A DNA stretch of 64,000 bases from Nissabacter sp. SGAir0207 (GTDB taxonomy: Bacteria; Pseudomonadota; Gammaproteobacteria; Enterobacterales; Enterobacteriaceae), in the NCBI RefSeq assembly GCF_005491205.1, contig NZ_CP028035.1:496001-560000 (forward strand), given 5' to 3'. Positions 52,376-63,760 of this stretch are shown piece after piece. The notes below the pieces were generated by a model. It worked only from the letters and a program-made list of their open reading frames with translations, did no database searches and was not told the origin of the DNA. Numbering within the stretch: the stretch's first letter is position 1; the number at the start of each line of letters is the position of its first letter. Both the position numbers and the translations under genes were made by a program.

Positions 52376-53143
52376 TCAGCCGACCCCGCCGCTCTGCAAC
52401 AGCGTCAGGCTGAAGCCCATCACCGACATGCCGCACAGCACGCCGTAGCTGGGATTGTTGTTCGGATCGATCTCTTTCGCCAGCGGCATCAACTCATCCA
52501 CCGACAGCGCCACCATGATGCCAGCCACCGCCGCCATGATTGAGGCCATCATCACGGGCGACACCAGCGGCCCCAGCAGCGAGAAGGCCAGCAGCCCGCC
52601 GAGCACCTCCGCCATGCCGGAGACCCCCGACCAGAGCAGCGCCTTGGACTTGGAGCCGGTGGCGGCGTACACCGGGCCAGCCACCGCCAGCCCCTCAGGA
52701 ATGTTGTGGATGGCCACCGCCAGCGCGATGCCCAGCCCCAACTCCAGATCGGCGCTGGCCGTGACGAAGGTGGCGATCCCCTCCGGGAAGTTGTGCAGGC
52801 TGATGCCCAGCGTCAGCAGCAGCGCGGTGCGCTTCAGGCTACGCGGCGTGAGCTGCCCCTCCATTAAATCCTGCGGGTGGGCGTGCGGCAGCATCCGGTC
52901 GAGGGCAAAGTAGCCCAGCAGGCCGAGCATGAACATGCCGTAGCCGAGCAGCGGCGACATGCCTTCGGTATGCAGCGCGGCAGGCAGCATCTCCATCAAT
53001 GAAATTAACAGCATAATCCCGGCAGCAAAGCCGAGCGCAAAGGCCAGCAGCCGGTTGGAAGGCTTCTGTCCGATGATGCCCAGCAGCGCGCCCAAAAACG
53101 TGGCGCCTCCGGCCAACAGGGTAAGGATTAACGGTACTGACAT
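52376..53143 (-). CDS. zupT: Zinc/divalent metal transporter ZupT (ZIP family)
   Basis: A 255-residue inner-membrane importer of zinc with activity on iron, manganese and cobalt in E. coli. Eight helices are visible. The ZIP metal-binding motifs are HNFPEG at 117-122 and HNIPEG at 146-151. A histidine-containing loop (PHAHPQD) lies at 86-92. The frame is open 31 codons further upstream; the start at 53143 has AAAGGAG in front. A short Cys/His-containing open frame lies in its leader. Confidence 0.95.
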   Translation of the reverse strand: MSVPLILTLLAGGATFLGALLGIIGQKPSNRLLAFALGFAAGIMLLISLMEMLPAALHTEGMSPLLGYGMFMLGLLGYFALDRMLPHAHPQDLMEGQLTPRSLKRTALLLTLGISLHNFPEGIATFVTASADLELGLGIALAVAIHNIPEGLAVAGPVYAATGSKSKALLWSGVSGMAEVLGGLLAFSLLGPLVSPVMMASIMAAVAGIMVALSVDELMPLAKEIDPNNNPSYGVLCGMSVMGFSLTLLQSGGVG

Positions 53144-53183
53144 GATGGCTCCTTTCATGTAATTCCATCGACAGCGGGTGGGG

Positions 53184-53258
53184 TCATACCCGGTAACACG
53201 CCTGATGCGCACAGGTGTCCTGACCTGAATATTCAAAATTTCTGAATATCTTCTTCAT
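53184..53258 (-). CDS. Possible 24-residue leader peptide upstream of zupT
   Basis: An ATG-initiated frame ends 40 nt before the zupT start. It codes for [16 protein letters not shown] followed by AHQACYRV, and so includes a C-A-H-Q-A-C cluster that could bind metal. AGGAGG lies upstream but 16 nt from the ATG, farther than normal. An inverted repeat ATATTCA-N7-TGAATAT (53229-53249) sits inside it. It may be a regulatory leader or chance; no homologue is known to me. Confidence 0.3.
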   Translation of the reverse strand: MKKIFRNFEYSGQDTCAHQACYRV

Positions 53259-53366
53259 GGTTATCAGGCTGTCACCTCCTGGGAAAGAGAGTAACGTATT
53301 TTATTACCGGCGGCAGGGGCTTTTGCCTTTTGCTGCATTCAAAGTATACCGCAGCAAGGATAAATT

Positions 53367-54152
53367 ATGACCACTTCCCGTATGCCAGCGCTGTTTCTGG
53401 GCCACGGCAGCCCGATGAATGTGCTGGAAGAGAACCTCTATACCCGCACCTGGCGCGCGCTGGGTGAAACCCTGCCCCGGCCCAAGGCAATTCTGGCGGT
53501 CTCCGCCCACTGGTACACCCGTGGCACCGCAGTGACAGCGATGGCCGCGCCGCGCACCATCCACGATTTTGGCGGCTTCCCGCAGGCGCTGTTTGATACC
53601 CGCTACCCGGCGCCCGGTTCACCGGCGCTGGCGGCGCGCGTGCAGCAGTTGCTGGCCCCGACGCCGGTCATCGCCGATCAGGGCGAGTGGGGGCTGGATC
53701 ACGGCTCATGGGGCGTGCTGATCAAGATGTACCCGGAGGCCGATATCCCGGTGGTGCAACTGAGCATCGACGGCACCCAGCCTGCGGCCTACCACTACCA
53801 GCTTGGCCAGAAGCTGGCGGCGCTGCGTGATGAGGGGGTGATGATCGTGGCGAGCGGCAACGTGGTGCACAACCTGCGGCTGGCGAAATGGCAGGGCGGC
53901 GGCGAGCCATACCCGTGGGCGACGGCGTTCAATGACTATGTGCGTGAGAACCTGAGCTACCGGGGCGAGCACCATCCGCTGGTGGACTTCATGGCGCATG
54001 AGGGCGCGGCGCTCTCCAACCCGTCGGTGGAGCACTACCTGCCGCTGCTCTATGTGCTGGGCAGTTGGGATGGCGAGGAGCCAGTAACGGTGCCGGTGGA
54101 CGGCATTGAGATGGCGTCGTTGAGTATGCTGTCGGTACAGGTGGGGGGCTGA
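53367..54152 (+). CDS. ygiD: 4,5-DOPA-extradiol-dioxygenase-like protein YgiD
   Basis: A 261-residue LigB-superfamily protein matching E. coli YgiD end to end. Metal-binding histidines are seen in FLGHGSPMN near the start, VSAHWYT, and GNVVHNLR; LDHGSWGVL is another family stretch. Related enzymes cleave catechol-type rings such as DOPA; the natural substrate in enterobacteria is not settled. It is divergent from zupT and convergent with ygiC. Although it shares a superfamily with GalA in this window, it lacks the LigA-like part and belongs to the conserved core. Confidence 0.93.
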   Translation: MTTSRMPALFLGHGSPMNVLEENLYTRTWRALGETLPRPKAILAVSAHWYTRGTAVTAMAAPRTIHDFGGFPQALFDTRYPAPGSPALAARVQQLLAPTPVIADQGEWGLDHGSWGVLIKMYPEADIPVVQLSIDGTQPAAYHYQLGQKLAALRDEGVMIVASGNVVHNLRLAKWQGGGEPYPWATAFNDYVRENLSYRGEHHPLVDFMAHEGAALSNPSVEHYLPLLYVLGSWDGEEPVTVPVDGIEMASLSMLSVQVGG

Positions 54153-54166
54153 CCCCCACCCGGTAT

Positions 54167-55327
54167 TTAGCCAACAATCACATGCGGGTAGAAGCGTGAC
54201 AGATCCTGGGTAATCAGCGCCCGATCCTCACGCACGCCCATGCCGCAGGGCTGGTCATCCACCAGCCAACTGCCAATCAGCGCGTAGCTGTCGCCAAATT
54301 TCGGCAGTGGGTGGAACTGCTGGACGATCATGCCCTCCTCACCATACGGGCCGTCCACGCGCTCCAGCTCCTGACCATCCTTAATAATGCGGATGTTGGC
54401 CCCCTCGCGGGAGAAGAGCGGCTTGACCACGTAGTGATCCAGCGGCGGGTGCGGCGCATCGGCAAAGTAGGCTGGCAGCAGGTTGGGGTGGTTGGGGAAC
54501 ATCTCCCACAGCAGCGGCAACAGCGCCTTGTTGGAGAGAATGCCCTTCCACGCCGGTTCCAGCCAGCGTACCCCGGCATCCTCCAGCTTGGTGGAGAAGA
54601 CCTCGCGGAACATGAACTCCCACGGGTAGAGCTTGAACAGGTTGCCAATCACCTGATCGTCCAGATCTGTGAACTGCCCGCGCTCGCCAAGGCCAATCTC
54701 ATCAATGTAGAGGAAACGGCTGGGCAGCCCGGCCTCCTGGGCGCAATCCTGCAAATACTGCACGGTGCCGCGATCCTCATCGCTGTCACGGTAGCAGGTG
54801 AAGTGCAGCTGGCTGAAGCCGTGGCGCGCCTTCAGGTCAGCGAAGCGCTCAATCAGCCGCTCCTGCAAACTGTTGAACTGATCCGCGCCCGCTGGCACTT
54901 TGCCAGCCGCCAGTTGATCCTCCAGCCACAGCCACTGGAAAAACGCCGCTTCATACAGCGAGGTGGGGGTGTCGGCATTATTCTCCAGCAGCTTCGGCGG
55001 GTTGACGCCGTCGTAGGCCAGATCGAGCCGCGAGTAGAGCGACGGCTGGCCGGTGCGCCAGGAACTGCGCACAAACTCCCGGCAGTGCGCCGGAATCTGG
55101 CAGCGCGCCAGCAACTCGTCGCTGTTTACCACCCGCTCGACCACCTTGAGGCACATCTGGTGCAGTTCGGCAGTGGCCGCCTCAATCTCCTCCACCTGTT
55201 TCAGGGTGAAGGCGTAGCAGGCGTCCTCACACCAGTATGGTTCGCCATACATGGTGTGGTACTGAAAGCCGAACTCTTCCGCTTTGGCGCGCCAGTTGGG
55301 GCGCTCCGGCAGGGTAATGCGTCTCAT
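54167..55327 (-). CDS. ygiC: ATP-grasp ligase-like protein YgiC (glutathionylspermidine synthase type)
   Basis: A 386-residue protein of the glutathionylspermidine synthase C-terminal (ATP-grasp) family, the same length as E. coli YgiC. Typical stretches are [20 protein letters not shown] near the middle and [12 protein letters not shown], which lines the ATP site. Such enzymes form amide bonds between an acid and an amine; the substrate here is unknown and the amidase domain of true Gsp enzymes is absent. It starts one base after the ygiB stop, so the two are surely expressed together. Confidence 0.92.
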   Translation of the reverse strand: MRRITLPERPNWRAKAEEFGFQYHTMYGEPYWCEDACYAFTLKQVEEIEAATAELHQMCLKVVERVVNSDELLARCQIPAHCREFVRSSWRTGQPSLYSRLDLAYDGVNPPKLLENNADTPTSLYEAAFFQWLWLEDQLAAGKVPAGADQFNSLQERLIERFADLKARHGFSQLHFTCYRDSDEDRGTVQYLQDCAQEAGLPSRFLYIDEIGLGERGQFTDLDDQVIGNLFKLYPWEFMFREVFSTKLEDAGVRWLEPAWKGILSNKALLPLLWEMFPNHPNLLPAYFADAPHPPLDHYVVKPLFSREGANIRIIKDGQELERVDGPYGEEGMIVQQFHPLPKFGDSYALIGSWLVDDQPCGMGVREDRALITQDLSRFYPHVIVG

Positions 55328-55328
55328 G

Positions 55329-55970
55329 TTATCCCCCGTACGAGCGGTGGGAGCCGCTGCTCATGCTGCTGCGCTGAGCGGAGTTCTGCTTGGCGACGCT
55401 CTCACCAAAGCCGCCACGGGTGATGGTGCTGGTGGTGGCCGGTTTCGGTGCCATTGCGGAGGGCGGCACGTTGACGGTGCGGCCCGGCGTGGCGCTGCCA
55501 TAGCTGCGGCCACTGGCATCGACAAACTGTCCGTTGGCCGGGCTGGCCGCCGAGCGCGGGGTAAAGAGCGGCTGCTGGCGGTAGCCGCCGCCGCCCATCA
55601 TCCGGCCCATCATGTAGCCGGCCATCAGTGGCATCCAGAAGCTGCCGCTCTCCTGGGGCGCGGCGCTGGCCTGCGCAGGTGCCTGTGTGCACTGCCCCTC
55701 GCCAAACTCGGCGACGCAATCCTCACGGCTGGCGTACTTGGGCGCGGTGCGCGCCGCCTCTTTCTGCGCTTCGTTAAAGGCGGTTTTGCACTGCTCGGCA
55801 TTGGATGGATTGGCTTTGCTGCAGTCGTCGGCATTTTGGTACATCGAGACCGTTTCATCGGCCTGCTCACAGCCGGCCAGGGCAAAGGCCGCGCCGATCG
55901 CCAGCGCCAGCGGTGCCATGCGGCACGACTTGCGGAACGCCGGCAGGTTGATGCTTCTCGTCCGTTTCAT
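55329..55970 (-). CDS. ygiB: Putative lipoprotein YgiB (DUF1190)
   Basis: A 213-residue protein, first gene of ygiB-ygiC. After a basic start [14 protein letters not shown], a hydrophobic segment ends in the lipobox LAGC (near residue 34). The body has a Cys-containing region ([29 protein letters not shown]), then a Gly/Met-rich stretch [13 protein letters not shown] and a Ser/Arg-rich end [10 protein letters not shown]. It is probably a membrane-anchored lipoprotein of unknown function. The longer open frame upstream lacks a ribosome site; 55970 is chosen with GGGGAGA before it. Confidence 0.9.
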   Translation of the reverse strand: MKRTRSINLPAFRKSCRMAPLALAIGAAFALAGCEQADETVSMYQNADDCSKANPSNAEQCKTAFNEAQKEAARTAPKYASREDCVAEFGEGQCTQAPAQASAAPQESGSFWMPLMAGYMMGRMMGGGGYRQQPLFTPRSAASPANGQFVDASGRSYGSATPGRTVNVPPSAMAPKPATTSTITRGGFGESVAKQNSAQRSSMSSGSHRSYGG

Positions 55971-56138
55971 TGTGATATCTCCCCTTTTATATAGGGCGGA
56001 ACGCCCTCCCAGAGGGCATAAGGATAGGCGAAAGCTGATTACGTTTAAAGCAAGCGTACGCCACAATCAGGGTGAACGCCCGCTTATGGGGCCAGAAAGA
56101 GAGACGGCGCCACAGGGGCGCCGTCAGGGGGCAGGGGA

Positions 56139-57611
56139 TCAGTGCCGGAACGGGTTGGCCGAGGCTTTCGCTGGCTGGGTGCGGGCCTGATTTTGGCCCT
56201 GCATCTGCACTTCGCCGCTCTCTGGCTTCACGCCGCCATCCACCGCCGCATCCTGTGCCGCGTTCTCCGGGGCGACCGCTTCTGGCGTGGTCGGCACCGG
56301 CTTGCCCAGTGCGCCGTTCAGCATCTGGAGGTCATTCTCATTCAGCGTGCCGAGGGCTGATTTCACGTTCAACTGGTTGATCAGGTAGTTGTAACGCGCG
56401 CTGGAGAGTTGCTGCTTGGCGTTGTAGAGCGTGGTGGTGGCATCCAGCACGTCAACAATGGTGCGCGTCCCCACCTGATAGCCAGCTTCCGTCGCATCCA
56501 GCGAGCTTTGCGCCGACACCACTGCCTGTTTGTAGGCGTTGATGCTGCTGATGGAGGCAGAGATATTGTTGAAGGAGGAGCGAACGGTCTGCACCACGCT
56601 GCGGTGCGCGCTCTCCAGCTGCTCGCTGGCGCTGACGAAGTTGTACTGCGCCTGCTTGACCTGCGAGGTCACCGCGCCACCGCTGTAGAGCGGCAGGTTG
56701 AAGCTCAGGCCAATCTGGTTCTGGCCAGCGTCGGTGTCGCTGTTGAGGTTGCGCGAGCCGCTATATTTGCTGTTGCTGATGCCGGAGGAGGCATTCAGGT
56801 CGAGGGTCGGCAGGTGGCCAGACTGGTAGTAGCGGATCTGCTCACGCGCCAGATCCTGCGACAGGCGGGCGGAGAGCAGGTTGAGGTTGCGGCTCTCGGC
56901 CTCTTTCAGCAGGCTGCTGACCGGCTGCGGGCGCTGGGTATTGAAGGTGTCGATGTTGAGCGACGACAGCTCCGGGTAGTACTGGCCGGTCACCTGGCGC
57001 AGGGACTCCAGCGCGTTGTCCAGGTCGTTGCGGGCTGTGACTTCATTGGCCAGTACGCTATCATATTGGGCGCGGGCGTTCTGGACATCGGTGATCGCCA
57101 CCAGCCCCACGTTGAAGCGCTGGGTGGTCTGGTCGAGCTGGCGGTAGATCGCCTGTTTCTGCGCTTCAATATAAGAAAGCGTATCAATCGCGCTCAACAC
57201 ATTGAAGTATGCCGTCGCGGTGTTTAAGATCAGGTTCTGCTGCGCCGTCTGGTAGGTGACATCCTGGATGCCTGCCTGCTTCTCCTGCAACGTCAGCGCA
57301 CGCCATTTGGACATATCAAACAGGGTCTGGGTCAGTTGCAACGCGCCGCTGGTGACATTGCTCTCCGTATCCCGGGCATCCTTGAAGCCGCTGGTATAGG
57401 TGTAATCCGCACCCAAACCGAGTTGTGGCAGCAACGGACTGCGAGTCTCATTAATCTTTTCAAAGGCAGCATCGCGCTCTGCGGCAGACTGACGCAGGTC
57501 TGGGTTACTTTGGCGCGCCTGCTGATAAACCTGGAGAAGGTTCTCGGCGTGGCCCAGTTGACTCAGGCCAGACAGGCTCAGGCCAATAAGAAAGGGGAGC
57601 AGTTTCTTCAT
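56139..57611 (-). CDS. tolC: Outer membrane efflux channel TolC
   Basis: A 490-residue outer-membrane channel used by AcrAB-type pumps and type I secretion. Residues 1-24 are the signal peptide (MKKLLPFLIGLSLSGLSQLG, cleaved after GHA). Two structural repeats follow with long coiled-coil helices, for example FNVGLVAITDVQNARAQYDS and YQVGTRTIVDVLDATTTLYN. The C-terminal tail is Gln/Ala/Pro-rich and ends NPFRH. The start at 57611 matches E. coli; ATG two codons upstream is the alternative. A Mar/Sox/Rob box lies 95 nt upstream, and nudF diverges from it. Confidence 0.97.
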   Translation of the reverse strand: MKKLLPFLIGLSLSGLSQLGHAENLLQVYQQARQSNPDLRQSAAERDAAFEKINETRSPLLPQLGLGADYTYTSGFKDARDTESNVTSGALQLTQTLFDMSKWRALTLQEKQAGIQDVTYQTAQQNLILNTATAYFNVLSAIDTLSYIEAQKQAIYRQLDQTTQRFNVGLVAITDVQNARAQYDSVLANEVTARNDLDNALESLRQVTGQYYPELSSLNIDTFNTQRPQPVSSLLKEAESRNLNLLSARLSQDLAREQIRYYQSGHLPTLDLNASSGISNSKYSGSRNLNSDTDAGQNQIGLSFNLPLYSGGAVTSQVKQAQYNFVSASEQLESAHRSVVQTVRSSFNNISASISSINAYKQAVVSAQSSLDATEAGYQVGTRTIVDVLDATTTLYNAKQQLSSARYNYLINQLNVKSALGTLNENDLQMLNGALGKPVPTTPEAVAPENAAQDAAVDGGVKPESGEVQMQGQNQARTQPAKASANPFRH

Positions 57612-57705
57612 TTGCATTCCTTGTAATACAGCAGCGTTGCTTATTATGTATGGGCTGTCGATAACGAAAATTTTGCCGATTCTATCAGAGTATTAGATAC
57701 AGGCG

Positions 57706-57724
57706 AGGTGGCTTAACGTGCCAT
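57706..57724 (-). promoter_or_regulatory. Candidate Mar/Sox/Rob box of tolC
   Basis: ATGGCACGTTAAGCCACCT on the minus strand agrees with the marbox consensus (AYnGCACnnWnnRYYAAAY) at all but two defined positions, at the place where E. coli tolC carries its marbox. Confidence 0.6.
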
Positions 57725-57786
57725 CGCCCTTGAATCCTGTCAATCTACCACAACTATGTCCGAGTATAATTTATGAACATTCACGG

Positions 57787-57822
57787 TATTGACCTAAAAC
57801 CGGTCAATAGCGCCATTATACT
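57787..57822 (+). promoter_or_regulatory. nudF promoter region with palindrome
   Basis: TATTGACC-TAAAACC-GGTCAATA (57787-57809) is an 8-bp perfect inverted repeat with 7-nt spacing, followed by TATACT (57817-57822) as a -10. The palindrome covers the -35 position, so a bound protein would block or activate transcription of nudF and the genes behind it. Confidence 0.5.
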
Positions 57823-57840
57823 CACCAGAGAGGGATCATC

Positions 57841-58482
57841 ATGGCTTCATCCAACAACCCGTCGCCCGTCACCTTCACCAAAAATGATGTAGAAATTATT
57901 GCACGTGAGACACTCTACAGTGGTTTTTTTTCGCTCACCGCCTATCGTTTCCGTCACCGTCTGTTCAATGGCGAAATGAGTGGTGAAGTGCGGCGTGAGG
58001 TGTTTGAGCGCGGCCATGCCGCGGTGCTGTTGCCCTATGATCCCAAGCGCGACGAAGTGGTACTGGTAGAGCAGTTGCGTTTCCCGGCGCTGGAGACCAG
58101 CGACACGCCGTGGTTGCTGGAGATGGTGGCCGGCATTATTGAGCCAGGCGAAAGCCCGGAGCAGGTGGCCCGCCGTGAGGCGGTGGAGGAGGCCGGCCTG
58201 ACGGTCGCGCGTTGCAAGCCGGTGCTGAGCTACCTCGCCAGCCCCGGCGGCACCAGCGAGCGTCTCTCCGTGATGGTCGGCGAAGTGGATGCCAGGACGG
58301 CGGAGGGTCTGCATGGACTGGCAGAGGAACATGAGGATATCCGGGTACATGTGGTCAGCCGCGAGCAGGCCTGTCGATGGGTGGAAGAAGGAGCTATTGA
58401 TAACGCGGCCTCAATCATTGCCCTGCAATGGCTGGCGCTGCACCATGAATCGTTACGAAAAGAGTGGTCAACTGATGATTAA
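57841..58482 (+). CDS. nudF: ADP-ribose pyrophosphatase NudF
   Basis: A 213-residue Nudix hydrolase splitting ADP-ribose to AMP and ribose 5-phosphate. The Nudix box [20 protein letters not shown] with AGL is complete near residues 98-120, and the ADP-ribose-specific [18 protein letters not shown] follows. Length and sequence match E. coli NudF. It opens the transcript nudF-yqiB-cpdA-yqiA-parE; its last eight bases overlap yqiB. Confidence 0.96.
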   Translation: MASSNNPSPVTFTKNDVEIIARETLYSGFFSLTAYRFRHRLFNGEMSGEVRREVFERGHAAVLLPYDPKRDEVVLVEQLRFPALETSDTPWLLEMVAGIIEPGESPEQVARREAVEEAGLTVARCKPVLSYLASPGGTSERLSVMVGEVDARTAEGLHGLAEEHEDIRVHVVSREQACRWVEEGAIDNAASIIALQWLALHHESLRKEWSTDD

Positions 58483-58900
58483 GCGCTATATCCCTGATTT
58501 CCCTGAAATGATGCGGCTGTGCGAAACCAATTTCGCGCAATTACGACGGTTGCTGCCGCGCAACGACGCCGCCGGTGAGACAATCAGCTATCAGGTGAAT
58601 GGCGCCACCTACCGTTTGACGATTGTCGAATCCACGCGCTATACCTCTTTGGTGGAGATCCAGCAGACGGCCCCGGCGGTGAGCTACTGGAGCCTGCCGG
58701 CCATGACCGTGCGGCTCTACCACGACGCGATGGTGGCGGAAGTGTGTTCCAGCCAGCAGATCTATCGTTTCAAAGCACGTTATGATTATCCTAATAAAAA
58801 GTTGCATCAACGCGATGAAAAGCATCAAATTAACCAGTTTCTTGCTGATTGGTTGCGCTACTGTTTAGCGCATGGAGCGATGGCGGTTCCGGTTTGTTAG
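58475..58900 (+). CDS. yqiB: Conserved protein YqiB (DUF1249)
   Basis: A 141-residue protein of unknown function, very close to E. coli YqiB ([20 protein letters not shown] at the start; [20 protein letters not shown] near residue 105). No catalytic motif or membrane segment is evident. A much longer frame is open upstream through nudF; the ATG at 58475 matches E. coli and is translationally coupled to nudF by the overlap. Its strict position between nudF and cpdA hints at a nucleotide-related role, but that is only context. Confidence 0.93.
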   Translation: MIKRYIPDFPEMMRLCETNFAQLRRLLPRNDAAGETISYQVNGATYRLTIVESTRYTSLVEIQQTAPAVSYWSLPAMTVRLYHDAMVAEVCSSQQIYRFKARYDYPNKKLHQRDEKHQINQFLADWLRYCLAHGAMAVPVC

Positions 58901-58927
58901 ACAGAGTGAGATAACAAAGGACACCAT

Positions 58928-59755
58928 TTGGAAAGCCTGTTTACGCTGCCTGTGGCCGGTGACGCCAAGGTCAGGATATTACAAATAACCGATACGCACC
59001 TGTTTGCCGGCGAGCACCAGACGCTGCTGGGCGTCAATACGCTCCGCAGTTACCACGCCGTGCTGGATGCGATTGCCGCCGAACAGCGGCCGGTTGACCT
59101 TATCGCGGCCACGGGCGATCTGGCGCAGGATCACTCGCTGGCGGCCTACCGCCACTTCACTGCCGGTATCCACCGTTTTCAGGCGCCCTGTCTCTGGCTG
59201 CCGGGCAACCACGATTTCCAGCCAGCGATGGTGGATGCGCTGGCCGAGGCGGGCATCGCCCCCTCTAAACAGGCGCTGTTGGGCGATCACTGGCAGGTGG
59301 TGCTGCTCGACACCCAGGTGTTCGGCGTGCCGCACGGTGCCCTGAGCGAGTACCAGCTGGAGTGGCTGGAGCGCTGCCTGAAGGCTTACCCTGAGCGCCA
59401 CACCCTGCTGATGCTGCACCACCACCCGCTGCCCTCCGGCTGCACCTGGCTTGACCAGCACAGCCTGCGCAACGCCCATGAGCTGGCGGCGCTGCTGGCA
59501 CGTTACCCACAGGTCTCCACACTGCTGTGCGGCCATATCCATCAGGAGATGGACGAGGAGTGGCATGGCCGCCGCCTGCTGGCGACGCCCTCCACCTGCG
59601 TCCAGTTCAAGCCGCACTGCACCAACTTCACCATCGACAGCGTGGCGCCCGGCTGGCGCTACCTCGATCTCTGGCCAGATGGCCGGCTGGAGACCGAGGT
59701 GTGCCGTCTCACCACGGATGAGTTCAGCCCGGACATGGATTCGGACGGTTATTGA
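58928..59755 (+). CDS. cpdA: 3',5'-cyclic AMP phosphodiesterase CpdA
   Basis: A 275-residue metallophosphodiesterase that degrades cAMP. Metal-binding motifs in order: DTHLF (residue 22), [23 protein letters not shown] and CGHIHQE. The start is TTG at 58928, preceded by AAAGGA; the residues [11 protein letters not shown] that follow are conserved in E. coli CpdA, so the non-ATG start is well supported. Its stop overlaps yqiA by one base. Confidence 0.95.
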   Translation: MESLFTLPVAGDAKVRILQITDTHLFAGEHQTLLGVNTLRSYHAVLDAIAAEQRPVDLIAATGDLAQDHSLAAYRHFTAGIHRFQAPCLWLPGNHDFQPAMVDALAEAGIAPSKQALLGDHWQVVLLDTQVFGVPHGALSEYQLEWLERCLKAYPERHTLLMLHHHPLPSGCTWLDQHSLRNAHELAALLARYPQVSTLLCGHIHQEMDEEWHGRRLLATPSTCVQFKPHCTNFTIDSVAPGWRYLDLWPDGRLETEVCRLTTDEFSPDMDSDGY

Positions 59756-60336
59756 TGAACACCTTACTCTACCTGCACGGCTTTAATAGCTCCCCCCGTT
59801 CGGCAAAGGCCAGCGCCATGAAGGCCTGGCTGGCGGAACACCACCCGCACATTGAGATGCTGGTGCCGCAGCTGCCGCCCTTCCCGGACGCGGTGGCGGA
59901 GCTGCTGGAGAGCGTGGTGATGACGCGCGCTGGCGAGCGCATCGGCATTGTCGGCTCCTCGCTCGGCGGTTACTACGCCACCTGGCTGTCGCAGTGCTTC
60001 GCCATTCCGGCGGTGGTGGTCAATCCGGCGGTGCGCCCTCATGAGCTGCTGATCGACTATCTGGGGCAAAATCAGAACCCCTACACCGGCCAGCAATATG
60101 TGTTAGAGTCTCGCCACGTCTACGACCTGCGCGTGATGCAGGTCGATCCCCTGGAGTCGCCGGATCTGATCTGGCTGCTGCAACAGACCGGAGATGAGAT
60201 CCTCGATTACCGCCAGGCCGTGACCTACTACACGCCTTGCCGCCAGACGGTGGAAACGGGCGGCAACCACACCTTCGTCGGTTTCGAACGCTTCTTCTCT
60301 CCGATTATCGATTTTCTCGGGCTGGCGTCTGACTGA
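59755..60336 (+). CDS. yqiA: Esterase-like alpha/beta hydrolase YqiA
   Basis: A 193-residue alpha/beta hydrolase of the UPF0227 type. [15 protein letters not shown] opens the fold, the serine nucleophile is in [12 protein letters not shown] near residue 67, and the catalytic histidine is probably in GGNHTFVGF near the end. E. coli YqiA has esterase activity on short acyl substrates in vitro. The ATG overlaps the cpdA stop (TGATG). parE follows about 100 nt later. Confidence 0.94.
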   Translation: MNTLLYLHGFNSSPRSAKASAMKAWLAEHHPHIEMLVPQLPPFPDAVAELLESVVMTRAGERIGIVGSSLGGYYATWLSQCFAIPAVVVNPAVRPHELLIDYLGQNQNPYTGQQYVLESRHVYDLRVMQVDPLESPDLIWLLQQTGDEILDYRQAVTYYTPCRQTVETGGNHTFVGFERFFSPIIDFLGLASD

Positions 60337-62334
<1,998 letters not shown>

Positions 62335-62350
62335 TGTGCTGATGTGATGA

Positions 62351-62375
62351 TACCGGCCGCCCCCAGGGGCGGCCG
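62351..62375 (+). other. Hairpin after parE
   Basis: GGCCGCCCCCAGGGGCGGCC lies 16 nt past the parE stop. The T-tract after it is weak (GTTTC), so it may be an inefficient terminator. Confidence 0.4.
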
Positions 62376-62402
62376 GATGCGTTTCTGCTGCGGGGGAGAT
62401 GG

Positions 62403-63299
62403 ATGAAGATCACCTTGGATGAGTTGCTTGCCTTTACCGTCGTCACGGACAGTGGCTCGATTACCGCCGCCGCCGAGCAGCTGGGGCAGACCACTTCGGG
62501 CATCAGCCGCGCCCTGAGCCGGTTGGAGAGCAAGCTGGACACCACGCTGTTGCGCCGCACCACCCGTCGGCTGGAGTTGACGGAGGAGGGGGCGCTGTTC
62601 CTGAACCACGCCCGGCAGATCGTGCAGTCGGTGGAGCAGGCGGAGGAGCAGATCGCCCTGCGCCGCGAGATGCCAGCCGGGCGGCTGCGGGTCAATGCCG
62701 CCGCGCCCTTCATGGAGCATGTGATTGTGCCGCTGGTGGGCGGTTTCCGCCGTCGCTACCCGCAGGTGGAGCTGGAGCTGAACAGCGACAACCAGATTAT
62801 CGATCTGCTGGAGCGGCGCACGGATGTGGCGATCCGCATCGGCGAGCTGCGCGACTCCTCGATCCACGCCCGGCTGCTGGGGCGCAGCCAGCTACGTATC
62901 CTCGCCAGCCCGGCCTATCTGGCACGCCACGGCGAGCCGCAGCAGGTTACGGATCTGGCGCGCCACAGCCTGCTGGGCTTTACCCAGCCGGAGTCACTCA
63001 ACCAGTGGCCGCTGCGTGCCGCCAACGGCGAACGGCTGACCATCACCCCGGCGCTCAGCGCCTCCAGCGGCGAGACGTTGCGCCACCTGGCGTTGCAGGG
63101 CGAGGGGATTGTGCAACTGGCGGATTTCATGACCCGCGAGGATTGCCGACAGGGGCGGCTGGTGCCGGTGCTGGCGGAACTGACCGAGACGGAGACGCAG
63201 CCGATCCACGCGGTCTACTACCGCAACACCCAGTTGGTGGCGCGCATCACCTGCTTTTTGGACTACATCAGCGAGCAGATGGCGCACGACTGGCTGTAG
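62403..63299 (+). CDS. LysR-family transcriptional regulator
   Basis: A 298-residue regulator of normal LysR length. The HTH is at residues 3-60 (LLAFTVVTDSGSITAAAEQL, then TTSGISRALSRLESKL). The effector domain begins near 90. It belongs to the large group related to E. coli YhjC/DmlR-type regulators. It is transcribed toward ygiN and mdaB, which lie on the opposite strand and respond to quinones in E. coli; whether it controls them is unknown. The start at 62403 has GGGGGAGA before it. Confidence 0.85.
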   Translation: MKITLDELLAFTVVTDSGSITAAAEQLGQTTSGISRALSRLESKLDTTLLRRTTRRLELTEEGALFLNHARQIVQSVEQAEEQIALRREMPAGRLRVNAAAPFMEHVIVPLVGGFRRRYPQVELELNSDNQIIDLLERRTDVAIRIGELRDSSIHARLLGRSQLRILASPAYLARHGEPQQVTDLARHSLLGFTQPESLNQWPLRAANGERLTITPALSASSGETLRHLALQGEGIVQLADFMTREDCRQGRLVPVLAELTETETQPIHAVYYRNTQLVARITCFLDYISEQMAHDWL

Positions 63300-63305
63300 C
63301 GCGCA

Positions 63306-63330
63306 GAAAAAAGGCCGCGTCAGCGGCCTC
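63306..63330 (-). terminator. Terminator of ygiN
   Basis: GGCCGCTGACGCGGCCTTTTTT on the minus strand, about 15 nt past the ygiN stop. Confidence 0.85.
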
Positions 63331-63344
63331 AGGTGGGGGGCGGG

Positions 63345-63650
63345 TCAGGGCTTCTCAAGGATATGGATCACCACATCCTCGACATCCTGCTTGATCGCCT
63401 CCCGGTGGTGATCCATGTGCGCCTGCTGCTGGTGCTGCTCGAGGTGGCTCAGGCTCTCCCACTCCTCATACATAAAGATGGCGTCCGGCGCGGTCTTGCG
63501 CCACGGCACCTGCGCGTTGAGGTCAACCAGCGGCTGGTAGCAGCCACAGCCCGCCTCGGCGCGCACCGTCGGCAGCAGCGCCTCGATCTGCGCCAGCACG
63601 GCGTCGCGGCGGCCGGGCTTAACCTGGATTTCAGCAATAACAGTGATCAT
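63345..63650 (-). CDS. ygiN: Quinol monooxygenase YgiN
   Basis: A 101-residue antibiotic-biosynthesis-monooxygenase (ABM) fold protein that oxidises quinols in E. coli, paired with the quinone reductase MdaB. MITVIAEIQVKPGRRDAVLA opens the ferredoxin-like fold and FMYEEWESLSHLEQHQQQAH is the typical second half. It lies downstream of mdaB in the same direction, separated by about 110 nt with a strong hairpin. Confidence 0.95.
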   Translation of the reverse strand: MITVIAEIQVKPGRRDAVLAQIEALLPTVRAEAGCGCYQPLVDLNAQVPWRKTAPDAIFMYEEWESLSHLEQHQQQAHMDHHREAIKQDVEDVVIHILEKP

Positions 63651-63720
63651 CGTTACCTCGTAGCGTCCATACGGCGGGGAAGGGGCGGCCAGCAGGCGGC
63701 CCGGTCAGCCATCAGAGTGT

Positions 63721-63750
63721 GGCCGCTGGGGCGCCACGGCGCCAGCGGCC
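63721..63750 (-). other. Hairpin between mdaB and ygiN
   Basis: GGCCGCTGGCGCC and its partner form a near-perfect stem just 11 nt past the mdaB stop. There is no T-tract, so it may protect the mdaB message or lower ygiN expression. Confidence 0.45.
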
Positions 63751-63760
63751 ATTGTCTGAT

